Below are positions 26,134-37,607 of a DNA stretch of 64,000 nucleotides, in pieces. Under the pieces are notes generated by a model. It made no database searches, was not told the origin of the DNA, and saw only the letters and a program-made list of their open reading frames with translations. The DNA is from Paragyromitra xinjiangensis (taxonomy: Eukaryota > Ascomycota > Pezizomycetes > Pezizales > Discinaceae). Position 1 is the stretch's first letter, and every line of letters starts with the position of its first letter. A program made the translations under genes and the position numbers. The stretch spans positions 1,860,001 to 1,924,000 of the forward strand of contig JBCAMK010000008.1 of NCBI GenBank assembly GCA_038503065.1, read 5' to 3'.

Positions 26134-26646
26134 GGCGGTGGTTTGTGTCCAGATTTTTCTAGTAGTTTACTCCTGGCCGAGAAGATTGTTGAAGTCGTTT
26201 GGTCGTTAGGGTGAACTGTCGATGAGGTTTGCGATAGAGAAGTTGGCGGAAGAGGTCGGTTGGCTGGGGCTGAGGTGACGCGACGCCTTTCCCTGATATG
26301 ACTGCCAAGTCGTTTTGGGGGTTTGTGTGGTAACACAACCGTTTGCTTCCTGCGCGCGTTTGTTCCCGTTGGCTCTGCCACAGCTTTACTGGCTTATCGA
26401 AGCCCTTCGCGATCCAATCTTTCCTCCTATTGCGCGCTCCAAAGGCAAATAAGAAGTTTCAAATTCTACCCCGCTTCAATTCTGACAACTCATTAAGTTT
26501 AATCGTATTCGGATCCTTTGTGCTAAAAGGAGACCATGCCCTCTGTAAAACAACGATGTACACTTTCCCCTCATCCATATCCTGAAACCAAACACTCGGT
26601 GGTTCTCGACCTTTTGGGGAAAGCTAGCGGAGCTTGAAGTTGCAAT
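26134..26646. other. Divergent promoter region of VPS55 and the NLR gene
   Basis: About 510 bp separate the VPS55 start (minus strand) from the NACHT-TPR start (plus strand). No further gene or clear regulatory site was recognised. Confidence 0.45.
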
Positions 26647-29600
26647 ATGTCTCTTGAAAATATACCCTCAGGCTCTAGGTTAGACCCAATATCATTCTTC
26701 TAATCCACCGGGTGTTGTATTTTGAGTTGAGAATGGCTGCTAAATCTGCCATTTTCTGTCGGTGATAGTTATCAAACGGCATGGAATAAAGCTCTAGAAT
26801 ATCTTGATCAACTACCGCCCGTACGCCAGGAAGCATTCAACAAACTGAGCTCGGAGCAACAGAAAATTTTCCGGAGTACTGTTGACTCTGCCGAAATTAT
26901 AGAGGTGTTGAGGCAAAGCGGAGCATCAAAACGTTCAATTTCGCGACTTCGTAGATTCAACGAAAATGTCGTACAGCCATTTTTGCGGCTTAGTCCTATT
27001 GTCGATACGGTAGTTCAACTAAATCCCGGGATTGGGTCTCCAATCTGGGCACCGATCAAAATTATTCTTCAGGTTTGTATGCTATTCGTGCCTCAGGTCA
27101 AAGGAGTGCTAACTCTACACAGGTTCTGGTGTCGGTATCAGAGGGTTTCGAGAAGATCGAAGCTGCGCTCCAAGAGACGCTCGGAAAACTTCCCTTGTTC
27201 GACAAATACGAAAAGTTCTTTCGATCTTCAAAGCCTGAGTCATTGGGTTTAATACATGATGCGTTGACAAAATTCTATATCGACGTCATTGACTTGACGC
27301 TGGTGATTACCAAACATTATCGCCGCAGCATGCTCAGTATGTAATTTCCGGTCCTCTTCTTTGGGAATACGCGCTGAATCATCTAGGATCCATTTTTCGG
27401 TCAACGGTGAATGATTTCGACAGTGATTTCGACGAGATCATATCGAATATGAAGGGGCATGTTGATGCGGTCAGTCCAAAGGTAGTGTTGGGAGGGCTTA
27501 TGGAAGCTAGGCAAAATCATCAAGGTAATGGTATAATCCCGTTTCGACGAGCGATGCTAACATGGTACAGAGGTTTTGACTGGGTTGGGGGATTTGAATG
27601 GCAAAGCCGACCAGCATACAGCCGCTCACTTAGGTAAGTGATGTCCAGAGAATATGGCAGGTCTGCAACTAGACTTGACTCCTGGTTTGGGGGTTGGCTC
27701 TGTCACCAGGATTAGAGTGATCATTCAACTGATGAATATTTTTTGACTTTAGAGGAGCGAGAATTATCTGTTCGGAAGTGGCTTTCCCGTACAAACGCGG
27801 ACGCAGACCAACAGGAAAATCAACAGAGCCACCTTCCGGGGACGTGTGACTGGTTCTTCCAGAAATCGGAGTTTCACAGCTGGCGCGATTCCAACCATTC
27901 CGGTCGTCTATGGGCACGAGGGATCCCGGGATGTGGCAAATCTGTCCTGTCCTCAGTTCTTGTCGGACGGCTGAAAAACCAGGGGGAATTTGTCGTTTAC
28001 TTTTTCTGTAGGGAAAGCGATGAGAATAGGGACAACCCGCGATCCATTCTACGCACTCTTTTATGGCAATTTCTGGATCACCCTGTCCACAAGCTTGCCT
28101 TTATCAATATCGTATACGAGGTCATGCTAAAAAGTGGTACACCGTATGCCGATTCTACATCTGAGTTGTGGGGGCCATTAAAAAAGATTATTAGTATGCT
28201 TTCGGCTGTTTATTGCGTTGTCGATGCACTCGATGAATGCGACAATAAAGGTAGTGAACTAGTCGATTTTCTTGCACAACTCACGAAACTTTCTTCGGAC
28301 GCTGCGGCTTTCAAAATTTTTGCAACTTGTCGTTTGAACGAACCCCACATAGAAAAGCAACTACTTACGGCCTGGTCATCAATTGCGATCGAAAGAGCTA
28401 ATATTCAAAATGACGTTGATGCGTTCATCACAAATCGTATCAACGACTCGATAACACTTAGCCACCACAAAGAGAAGGTTTATTCTTCGGTTCTTCAAGG
28501 AGCTGACGGGATGTTCCTCTGGGCTCGACTGATGCTAGATGACCTCAGCAACAGGTCATCCTGGGAGGTCGAAAAGGTTTTGGCGGACATGCCGGAAGGG
28601 CTAGATGCCGTGTACGATCTTCTGCTCCAACGTGTGTCCCGTCTCCCAAAATCATCTGTCGAGCGATGCAAGAAAGTTTTGCATTGGAGTCTTATAGCTC
28701 GTCAACTACTCTCGGTGGACGAACTTTCGCTGGCGTTAGCGGTATCGGAAGGGCTGCCTTCCCATGAGGCTTATACCTCAGGATTGGATCGGGCCTTGGA
28801 AGTCCAACGAATTCGGCAAGAGTGCGGTTCACTCATTACGATTCTTGAGGACGAGACAGTGCAACTCGTACACACATCTCTACGAACATATTTGTTAAAA
28901 GAAAAAGATCCATCGAAGCTAGAAAAGAATGGTTCCACGGTGTTCTCGATGAGTCCGGAACAAGCCCACATGGATCTAGCTATTGTTTGTCTTCAGTATA
29001 ATATGCTCACTTGTTTTCAAAACAATGTTGATCAGCTCTCATTGAGTAGGATCAAGACTATGTATCCTTTCCTACGATATTCCACTTGCAACTGGATCTA
29101 CCATGTTTCTCTTAGTGGTAATCACTATGATGATTTATCAAGCATCATAACCGAGTTTTTTTATTCGAAACAAGGTTGGCGATGGCTTGGACGATGCCAA
29201 ATCTTCGATATTACGGATGGCCATCTTCTTGTGCTTCAGGGCGAACTGAAATTGTGGACTGCAAGCGTAAAGCAAAATACCCAAACTAGGGAAACCGGAA
29301 TAGGTGGTTTCATTTTGCACCTGAGCAAACAACGATATGAGGATGGTAAGCGCCAAGGTGGAGAGGAAAATATAGAAACTATGGGTGCAGCTTATGTCAT
29401 GGCATCCTTCTACAAAGACCTAGGTCAATATGGGGAGGCGCTGGAGTGGTACGAGCGGGCGCTTGCCGGGTATGAGAAAGCTCTCGGGAAGGAGCACTCA
29501 TCGACACTGGACACGGTGAACAACATGGCGAACGTCTACAGGAATCAGGGTCGATACTCGGAGGCGCTGGAGTGGTACGAGCGGGCGCTTGCCGGGAAGG

Positions 29601-30196
29601 AGAAAGCTCTCGGGAAGGAGCACTCATCGACGCTGAACACGGTGAACAACATGGCGAACGTCTACAGGGATCAGGGTCGATACTCGGAGGCGCTGGAGTG
29701 GTACGAGCGGGCGCTTGCCGGGTATGAGAAAGCTCTCGGGAAGGAGCACTCATCGACGCTGGACACGGTGAACAACATGGCGAACGTCTACAGGAATCAG
29801 GGTCGATACTCGGAGGCGCTGGAGTGGTACGAGCGGGCGCTTGCCGGGAAGGAGAAAGCTCTCGGGAAGGAGCACTCATCGACACTGAACACGGTGAACA
29901 ACATGGCGAACGTCTACAGGGATCAAGGTCGATACTCGGAGGCGCTGGAGTGGTACGAGCGGGCGCTTGCCGGGTATGAGAAAGCTCTCGGGAAGGAGCA
30001 CTCATCGACGCTGAACACGGTGAACAACATGGCGAACGTCTACAGGGATCAGGGTCGATACTCGGAGGCGCTGGAGTGGTACGAGCGGGCGCTTGCCGGG
30101 AAGGAGAAAGCTCTCGGGAAGGAGCACCCGTCGGCGATTAGAATAATGAAGAACCTAGAGGAGCTTCGAAAGTGTATGGAGATTTTGAATTTGTGA
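26647..30196 (+). CDS. NACHT-TPR NOD-like receptor (STAND NTPase)
   Basis: Exons 26647-26678, 26769-27072, 27123-27336, 27387-27524, 27571-27633 and 27753-30196 join in frame to 1064 residues. The N-terminal ~200 residues resemble the DUF7708-type helical domain of fungal STAND proteins (PFLRLSPIVDTVVQLNPG, PIWAPIKIILQVLVSVSEG, LPLFDKYEKFF). A NACHT NTPase follows, with Walker A GIPGCGKS (Lys about 313) and Walker B VVDALDECD (Asp about 411), then a winged-helix-like region. The C-terminus (about 790-1055) is six 42-residue kinesin-light-chain-like TPRs, GRYSEALEWYERAL, nearly identical in DNA. Such proteins are signal-sensing switches in fungal non-self recognition and regulated cell death; that role is inferred from architecture. 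Five introns of 46-119 bp precede one large last exon holding NACHT and repeats. The first exon of 10 codons is the least certain part. Confidence 0.9.
29435..30127 (+). repeat. Tandem 126-bp TPR-coding repeats, about 5.5 copies
   Basis: The unit gaggcgctggagtggtacga begins at 29435, 29561, 29687, 29813, 29939 and 30065, an exact 126-bp period (42 codons). Copies differ at only a few positions. Two types alternate: copies 1, 3 and 5 encode AGYEKAL, copies 2, 4 and 6 encode AGKEKAL. Linked differences (STLDT/RNQ against STLNT/RDQ) follow the same alternation through copies 1-4, so the larger unit is 252 bp. The last copy diverges after GKEHPS. Confidence 0.97.
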
Positions 30197-30998
30197 GCTC
30201 TATTCTTTCTTGTTATAGAATGTGTCGGTGGGGGCCTTTCTCACACGTAGGCTAGATGAATTTTTCACAAATTTCCTTTATTGTTGTCTGCGTACTCCTA
30301 CCAGGTCATTTCATCTTACTTTCTTGCCGACAGAGCAACCGAGCTGAATATGGATGGGGAGAGCGTTCAAGGCTGATGCTGGTTCTGTTGGTCGTGTTTG
30401 CTTCTGCTTGTATGATGACGACTAGAGTTAGACTAGTTGTTGGTATTTATGACGATTAAGGATGAGAGTGTATGTATACTATCGCATCGCTTGTGGGAAA
30501 ATTTTGTGCGGTGGTTCGTGAGGCACTGCTGTTTGGATGGCTTCTGGCAAAAGTGTTCAGTAATGGAGTAGTATTTTCCTTTGCCTTTTAATAGAGAACC
30601 TGCTGAAAATGTGCTATAAAAGTTGAGATCCTCTTCAAGAGAGAATATGGGATACAATTTTGGAATTCTTTGCGTAAGTAACGGTCACAAATTATCACTC
30701 GCGCTACCCGGTCTTCCAGCGGCGACTGACTGACTGATAATTTATACACCGCTCGCCGGCGACATGATAATACCAAAACTATAAATTCTTCTTTGTCTCT
30801 TCGATCTCAACCTACTAAAGAATGGTAGGAAAGCAAAAGATATAGCAAGCACCCTAACTAACACGAGATCACCACCTCCTAGTTCACCCTTAGGCTCTCT
30901 ATGCCTACTCACCCTCGTTCCCACGACATCACCCCATCTATCTATGCTCTACCTAAAGGAACCCTACTCCCTTAAAACAGAAGGAAACTTTTCGAACA
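30197..30998. other. Intergenic, no supported gene
   Basis: This is the 3' flank of the NLR gene. A plus-strand frame of 67 codons at 30256 has a hydrophobic start but no splice or family support. Nothing else was recognised. Confidence 0.45.
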
Positions 30999-31157
30999 CT
31001 AAAGAAGAATCGAGAACGGATTTCCAACCCGAGGGTCAAGCGCAACCAGTGCGCCCCAAAGCAGGCCGAGGCCAACGAATATAGTTGGAAGCTTGTACGT
31101 CTGTTAGTTTATTTCTTTACGAAAAAGAAGAGGGGTAAGTACTATGAGAGAAATCAT
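30999..31157 (-). CDS. Possible tiny single-helix membrane protein (about 38 residues)
   Basis: On the minus strand a frame reads TYKLPTIFVGLGLLWGALVA, then LDPRVGNPFSILL and a stop at 30999-31001. An intron with GTACTT donor at 31142 and an acceptor at 31101-31102 would connect it to an ATG at 31157, giving MISLI plus this segment. A branch-like actaac lies so close to that acceptor that the next AG (ACAAG, leaving LPTIFVG) may be used instead; that also keeps frame. The product would be one membrane helix with a short charged tail, like small mitochondrial or ER membrane subunits. I do not recognise the family, and a chance frame cannot be excluded. Confidence 0.3.
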
Positions 31158-31929
31158 ATTCTGGAGAGATTTTTTTGGTAAGGTTGATGGTTTGTTGCTT
31201 AGGTGTAATGTGTTATGGTTGAGTGGAAGGAATGAGGGATCTGAAGTAGGGTGAATGCTGGAGCTGGGGACGGTGTGGCGAGGGTTTAATTTGGAGCTTG
31301 CTGTAAGCAGTCACGTTGGTTTAAGGTTATGAGGGGGTTATCTGTCTTAAGTGGGGTTGTGTAGGTATGATACTTGTATCGATCTCTTCAGACTTTCTTT
31401 TCTGGTTGTTGGGTTCTTACTTTGTGTATCTACAATTGGGCTGGGATGTGTCTAGATGGGCTCTGGTAGCGTAGAAAAGGAGTCTGGATCGGTACGGGTC
31501 TGAAACGTGTCTGGAATGGGGTTTGGGCCTGGTGGTGTGGTGGGTGGGTTGTAACAACCTTTTCCGTGTGAATCACACACTATCACTCGCAGTACTAAAA
31601 GGGCCACCGCATGCAGGGTCTACTAGTGAGGGAGGGTGGCTAGATATAAGAATCTTGTGGAGTTGGTTTAGTATTTTGTCACGGTATTATGGTTCCTGGA
31701 CGTCTAGAATATCTGTCTTGATTTAAGTACCATCCCACCCACGCCACGGTATCATTTACACCCCTCGCACCCACTCACTACCCACCACTGTATGACAAGT
31801 TCCCGTTCATTTATGCAAAGCAACACCAACTCATTTAACGTTTTTCAAAAGCATAAAAACCCCAAACAAAAAGAGAAAAAAAAAGCCATTACCAAACCCA
31901 ACCCAACCCAACCCAAAGGAAAAAAAAAA
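31158..31929. other. Intergenic, no supported gene
   Basis: G/T-rich sequence up to about 31740 is followed by A-rich and CCCAACCCAA-rich sequence close to the DRE2 stop. No gene was recognised. Confidence 0.45.
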
Positions 31930-32976
31930 CTACAACTGATCATCCGCCATATCAATCACCACCTGTTCCCCGGGCTTAAAAGCCGGCAGCCCAATATACG
32001 GACACCCCGCACACCTACCACACATTAGTCCCTACCCCTCTTCTGGGGGGGATGGAACGTACCTGAAAGCATCCCCTAAATAGCAACTCCCGCACGAACT
32101 CGCTTTCCCCTCTACTGTGAAGTCGATCTCTGCTAAGTCATCTGCATTCAGCTTGATCCCTGCTGCGGCTTTCTCTTTGGCTGCGGCAAGCGCTTTATCG
32201 GCTGCTGATCGCTTCGATTGGTCTTCCTCTTCGAGCTGTTCGCGGAGGCCGCAGGTACAGTCTTTACAGGCACGTCTGCGCTTTCCGGGTTTAGGACGAC
32301 ATTCCGGTGCTAGCGTGTGTTAGAACGGTCAAAAAACTCAACGGGGAGAAGGGAACAAACGTTGCTGAACAGGTGCCTGCAAATCCTCATCCACCAGAGT
32401 ATCCTCATCAATCATTTCCTCATCCTCACTAAAATCATCCCCATAATCTACGAACCCAACACCATTAACCGTGGCCACAGCCGCAGCCACAGGTTTTGTA
32501 GCCGCAGTGCCCCCTCCCCCGTCTCCTTTCTTCCTTAGACGCAATGGCACGCTCTTCGCGGTGTCTAGTTTTACTAGTACACTACTCCCGTTCTCGTCAT
32601 CCGTTAGGAACCCCGCCATTACTAGCGAGAGCTTGTTGCACCCCGCTAGCGCGTTGTTGTGGCTTCGCCATTTAGCGCCCGGTACCATGGATGTGAAGAC
32701 CTTGTCGAGGATCCCGGGGGTTAGGTCCGGGGCGGTGGGGGATGAGAGGAGGAGAACGGAGGTGTAGGTTTTGTCAGGGAGGGAGACGAGGTTGAGGGCT
32801 AGACGGTCGAGCATTTGGACGTCTGTGGTGTCCCGGGGGAGGGTGGAGAGGGCGGATTCGAGGACATGGGGGGTGGAGGAGATTGATGGGGGACAGAGGA
32901 GGAGGGTTCGGTTTGGTGTGGTGGGATGTGTGCTGAAGTCGGAGGTGGTGTCGACGAGGACTGCGGGAGGCGACAT
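31930..32976 (-). CDS. DRE2: Fe-S cluster assembly protein Dre2 (anamorsin/CIAPIN1)
   Basis: Dre2 works with Tah18 as the electron-transfer step of cytosolic Fe-S protein assembly. Minus-strand exons 32976-32361, 32309-32063 and 32014-31930 give 315 residues, normal for fungi. The N-terminal ~140 residues form the methyltransferase-like domain. A linker with an acidic stretch ([20 protein letters not shown]) follows. The C-terminal CIAPIN1 domain has both cluster motifs: [20 protein letters not shown] (a first Cys, then CxxCxC), and [15 protein letters not shown] (twin CxxC), the second split by an intron inside the Arg codon of DAFR. The end [11 protein letters not shown] is typical. Introns are 51 and 48 bp. 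It shares a 558-bp divergent promoter with the proteasome gene. Confidence 0.96.
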
Positions 32977-33534
32977 GGTGGGCGTGTTTGAGGGTGAATT
33001 GAGGGATCTGGGGTGGTAGGGGTGTTTTTATACTCAGGTGTAAAAGGAGGAGGGAAGAGGTGGTGGAGGAGAGGAAGCTGGAGGATAATGACTCCGTGGA
33101 GAAGTAGAAAATGGCAGCTTAGAAATCGAGCTTTGGAATATTTATCATTTGCTTTTAGTGCCCCGCCTTGAAGTCCGCTACAGATAGGAATTACCCGGCC
33201 GGGCTCTCTTTATCGGGAGCTTGGAGAGCTGAGAATAGCGGGGTGTCTTGGGGGTGATATTTTGGTGGAATTAATCCTATAAGAGCCAATTGAAGCTCTT
33301 GAAGCTTTATATCAAGGCAAGTAGCATATAGTTGTCCTATAATAGTACTACCAGACGTGCACTGATTCCAGCAGCACTGTCATTACCATTCCATAATCTA
33401 CGATACCCACCGTACACACCATCACCAACAAGTCCGCGTCAGGCTCAACACCTCAACCCCACGCAACAGCAACTGAGCAGCAGCAGCATATCCATCACCC
33501 CGCCATCTATTTCTGAACATCCCGCATCACAAAA
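32977..33534. promoter_or_regulatory. Divergent promoter between DRE2 and proteasome alpha-6
   Basis: The two starts face away from each other across 558 bp. I looked for the proteasome element GGTGGCAAA and did not find an exact copy; a partial ggtggaatt lies near 33265. The region just before 33535 is C/A-rich and probably transcribed as the leader. Confidence 0.5.
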
Positions 33535-34513
33535 ATGTTCAGAAACAACTACGACAACGATTCTGTCACCTTGTAAATCCCCCGTATTTCCATTCGATTC
33601 GACTATTTTTGCTGGATTGGGAAGTATTGCTAACTTTCTCGACAGCTCCCCGCAGGGTCGTATCTTCCAGGTCGAATATGCTCTTGAGGCGATAAAGCAG
33701 GGGTCTGTGGCGGTGGGGTTAGTTAGCAAGACACATGCTGTGCTTGTTGCTCTAAAGGTATACTCTAGATTCGATGGAGAGTCGGATGGGATGGAGTCGG
33801 ATGGAAGTTACTAACACCGTTGGAACTAGAGGAACGCAGAAGAGCTGGGTAGTTATCAAAAGAAGATTATCGGTTTGCACCCCACACCGCTTCATCTATA
33901 CAAGCACTAACCCACCCCAGGCATCGACACCCACCTCGGTGTTGCCCTCGCCGGCCTCGCCCCCGACGCCCGCGTCCTCTCCAACTTCATGCGCCAGCAA
34001 TCCATGTCCTCCCGTCTCCTCTACAACCGACCTGTTCCAATCGCCCGCGTCGTCAACGCCATCGCTGATAAAGCCCAAGTCAACACGCAGCACTATGGCC
34101 GGCGTCCCTACGGTGTAGGACTCCTCGTAGCCGGCGTCGACGAGACTGGTCCACATCTATGGGAATTCCAGCCCTCCGGGATGGTGCTCGAGTATCGTGG
34201 GGCTTCGATTGGTGCTCGCTCGCAGAGCGCTAGGACGTATCTGGAGAGGACTTACGAGGAATTTGCGGATAGTAGTAGGGAGGAGTTAGTGCTGCATGGG
34301 CTGAAGGCTTTGAGGGATAGTTTGGCGCAGGATAAGGAGTTGACAACTGCGAATACTAGTGTGGCGGTTGTGGGTGTTGGTGGGGAGAAGTTTAAGCTGT
34401 ATGATGGGGATGAGGTTGGTGAGTGGCTGGAGAAGCTGGGGAATGTGCAGAGCAGTAGGGGAGGGAGGGAGGAACCGACGGTTCCGGAGGAGAGTATGGA
34501 TACTACTGAATAG
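33535..34513 (+). CDS. PRE5: 20S proteasome subunit alpha type-1/alpha-6 (Pre5, PSMA1)
   Basis: This is an alpha-ring subunit of the 20S proteasome. Exons 33535-33572, 33646-33757, 33830-33872 and 33921-34513 give 261 residues. The start [20 protein letters not shown] is diagnostic: the proteasome alpha-subunit signature ([20 protein letters not shown]) with the alpha-6 specific N-terminus. Further family blocks are [18 protein letters not shown] ([20 protein letters not shown]), [16 protein letters not shown] and [13 protein letters not shown]. The C-terminal tail is hydrophilic and Glu-rich, as in other fungal copies. Introns are 73, 72 and 48 bp with gctaac or cactaac branch sites. As an alpha subunit it lacks the catalytic N-terminal Thr. 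Confidence 0.97.
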
Positions 34514-34925
34514 AGAAAATTGTTAGTATTAGCGGGTCTTTGTTTGTCTGTTGTGGATAGAAAAACGAGACTGAGATAATGAGAAGAGGAGCTCCCTCTC
34601 CTGCGTTTGTGCAAAGTAAATATCATTGGTCGTGTTGGAGCAGTTTTTGTGAGGAGGTGATTTGAATATTTATAGTCTAAGTACTGGTACAAAAGGGTTC
34701 AAGATACTCATGTACAAAGGCTTAAAGAGTTTATAAACCAAACTAACCCAAAACTCCCGTCACCCTTGGCCTAGTCTTGTATTTTTGTCTTTTGGAGAGT
34801 TCCCTAGAGGTTGATCTTACAATTGAAAGAATTCAACAGCAGTAAGAAAGAAATGCAAAAGAAATGACCCAATTAATTACTTAGGAACGTCTAAGAGAGT
34901 CACAATAGAACACATTCCACTACAT
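34514..34925. other. Convergent 3' flanks
   Basis: The proteasome gene and the LOG-family gene end toward each other here. An open minus-strand frame continues antisense into the proteasome gene but is only its shadow. Nothing else was seen. Confidence 0.5.
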
Positions 34926-35637
34926 CTACTGATTCCCCCAATCCAAATCCATCCTCCCCGTTGCAACTTTATACTCCCTAATCTTCACCGCCACCTCCTC
35001 CGCCGTCTTCGCCTCCACAATAATCTCATGCGCACCACTCCCAATAAACCCAGATTCCACCGCAGTCTTCACCCACCCCAACAACCCATCATAAAACCCA
35101 CCAATATTCAACACAACAATCGGACACGAATGAATCCCCAACTGATTCCACGTCACAACCTCAAACAGTTCCTCCATAGTCCCAAACCCCCCCGGTAGCG
35201 CCACAAACGCATTCGCCTCCTTCCCCATCATCCCCTTCCGCGTATGCATATCCGCCACAACGGTAGTCCTTCCAAACTCACTCTCAGGCGGGACCGACCC
35301 ACTCTGTTCGTACCCGATAAGCGCAGCAGGTATGATCCCGTGGACAGATCCACCGAGCTTACAGAGGGTGTTTGAAAGCTTCCCCATTAGGCCGACGGTG
35401 CCGCCGCCGTATACGAGGGACCAGGAGTTGGCGTGGAGGACTTTGGCGAGGGATACGGCCGCTTCCATGTATTCGGGGCTGTTGCCGGGACGGGCGCCGC
35501 AGCTGGGGGTTGTTAGTGGGGTTGTGAGGGTTGGGGGGGACTTACAAGACGCAGATGGTGAACGGCCTAGGTGTTTCATCGCCGGAGGTCGTGATGGGTA
35601 GGGGCTTGGTGGCCGCGGTAGTAGGTGTGTCTGCCAT
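34926..35637 (-). CDS. LOG family protein (cytokinin riboside 5'-monophosphate phosphoribohydrolase-like)
   Basis: Minus-strand exons 35637-35546 and 35502-34926, split by a 43-bp intron, give 222 residues. LOG enzymes (once annotated as lysine decarboxylases) cleave the N-glycosidic bond of nucleoside monophosphates, in plants and some fungi releasing active cytokinin. Signatures are FCGARPGNSPEYMEAA, LVYGGGTVGLMGKLSNTLC, the active-site block MHTRKGMMGKEANAFVALPG and GGFGTMEELFEVVTWNQLGI, the PGGxGTxxE motif with catalytic Arg and Glu. Natural substrate in this organism is not known; yeast-type relatives may mainly clean up nucleotides. The short N-terminus before the core is Thr/Pro-rich with no targeting signal. 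Confidence 0.95.
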
Positions 35638-37607
35638 GTTTTTGTTGTGGTTTGTGTAGTTTTGGGATTGTGGTGGGTTAGGTAGAGGTGTAGGTATTAG
35701 CTTCTTCGTGTCGTCAGTGTTTTGATCTAAGCTTCGTGGTAAAGAGATAGGTAGTGAAGGAATGGCTCACGGACTAGGTTTTATGTCTTTACTTCACTCC
35801 GAGCTTGGTGTAGCAGTGACTAACATATTCTACAATCTCCTCCGTGATATCATACGTGGCTGCCCAAGACATTTCAATTGTCCTGATTAAGCTGAGAAGC
35901 GAAACGGCGGGGTTGGTGGGGGTTGAGACAAGACGCTAGTCATGTGCGTAGTCGGAGCCGCTAACCTTACTTGGTGTCACGAAGGAGCCGCATTTCGTCA
36001 TTGCAGGGTTCGTCATTTGAGACAGCGCGAATAGAGGTCGAGAGGGTGGTTTGGTAAACTTGGTGATCCGCGTTTCTCGAATCGGGTCTGTCGGATGTTG
36101 GCTTTGTTGTTTCTGGTTACTTGCTTGAGGTGGGTGGTGGTCGTGCCAATGGGTGGATACGCGGGTTTGGGTGATCTAGCTTGTGGAACCTTGGAGACCT
36201 GTATAGGCTTACCGGTGCTCGGGATTGCGAGTTTGCCTACCATTCTAACAAATGGTTTGGGATGAACCATTGCGAGTGGTTCCTAGAGTCGGGGTTTGAG
36301 GCCTATAGCCGTGTTAAAGAACTGCATGCTGGAACATCATGTGAGAAGGTACATGTGCGTGCATTGACTTCTACATCTACTATCAATTGGTAGCTTGCTA
36401 GTTCAGGTGATGTTTTCTCCTCTGTATCAACAGAAATGATGGTCATGCTGTGGGAACACTCTTCAGTTCTTTACTGGTGTAAAAGGTAGGACTAAGCTTT
36501 AGAGACTTAATAAATGTGTGGTGGGTACTGGGTACTATAACGGATTCTTAATAGTGTGGCTTTTCTAAGATCTTATCTAAATAGTTGGGCCTTCTCGATA
36601 TTTCTTGCTTGTTTGGTCTCGTCGCAATTAGGTGCGATTTGATTGCTATAGATACCCGCTTCGTATCCAGTTGATTTGAGTTCTTAGTTGCGGTTCTTCA
36701 TAGATAGTCACTCGGCTGTTTCATGGCTTAACTGTTGAATAGTGTCCTCTAGCAGTTTGCGGAGGGCAGTAAACGGTGTAGGGATGCCGTAAGCTGTGGA
36801 AAGTTTTATTGGAATGAATATGTATGTGCTGGGGGTATGCCATATATTGCATTAAGAACTAAAAAAAGGGTAAATTGGGCCCATTAGAAGGTTCACTTGC
36901 TAGTACAAGTGATCTCGACCTTTAACAACCTTCCGAGTTGTTAGCTGTGGAGCTTGTTTAAATCAAGCGGTTTACTGTTTCTGTGGTTGGTCTGGTCGAA
37001 GGTAATTATGGGGTCGGTGGCCAGAAGATCTGTAATAGTTTCTAAGTTCCCTAGCACTCATTTCTACCTCACTAAGTCCGTGCTACCTGTCAACCCCGAA
37101 TGGTGAGGTATTTGGTAGGTAGTTGGGGCATATAAAGCGGACAGTTTTTAAAACCGGTAGTTATTGAGGAGCGGCGCTATTAGCTTCTGGGAGTGCCAAA
37201 AGAAAAATATCCCCTCCTCTAAAGATACTATACAATAAATTACACGGTTGTATCAAAGTTCATGGATGGCTGTCAGAGATTTCCTCAATACTGCCAAAGC
37301 TATTTCCTGTCATATTCGTACACCCTGTGCTCGGAGGATAGTCAATCGTACTCGCCTCTATCACCTTGGTATCTCCCTGAAACTTTGAAATACTCTGCAT
37401 AAAGCCTTACTATCGTTCCATGGGTGGATAAACCCCTTCACAATATTCGCATATCACACTCCTAAATCTCGAGAGAGCTTATAACAACCCTAATCAAAAG
37501 TCCCAAATGAGAATTAAAGTGAATCTAGTATGTTCCATGGCTAAACTCATTATCCCGTGTCTTAAACCCCACACTTTGAACGCCACAAACCCATCATTAC
37601 TCAAGCC
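35638..37607. other. Intergenic, no supported gene
   Basis: Two kilobases without a recognisable gene. Short frames at 36013-36270 (minus) and 36181-36393 (plus) overlap each other and lack splice support. The sequence becomes AT-rich after about 36450. Confidence 0.5.

Noticed and set aside
29397..30005. A 202-codon minus-strand frame across the NLR repeat array, with repeated SAPSREL and RRSPCCSPC blocks
   Set aside because: It is the antisense shadow of the 126-bp coding repeats: the repeat lacks stops in that frame, so its length is a by-product of periodicity. No splice or start evidence.
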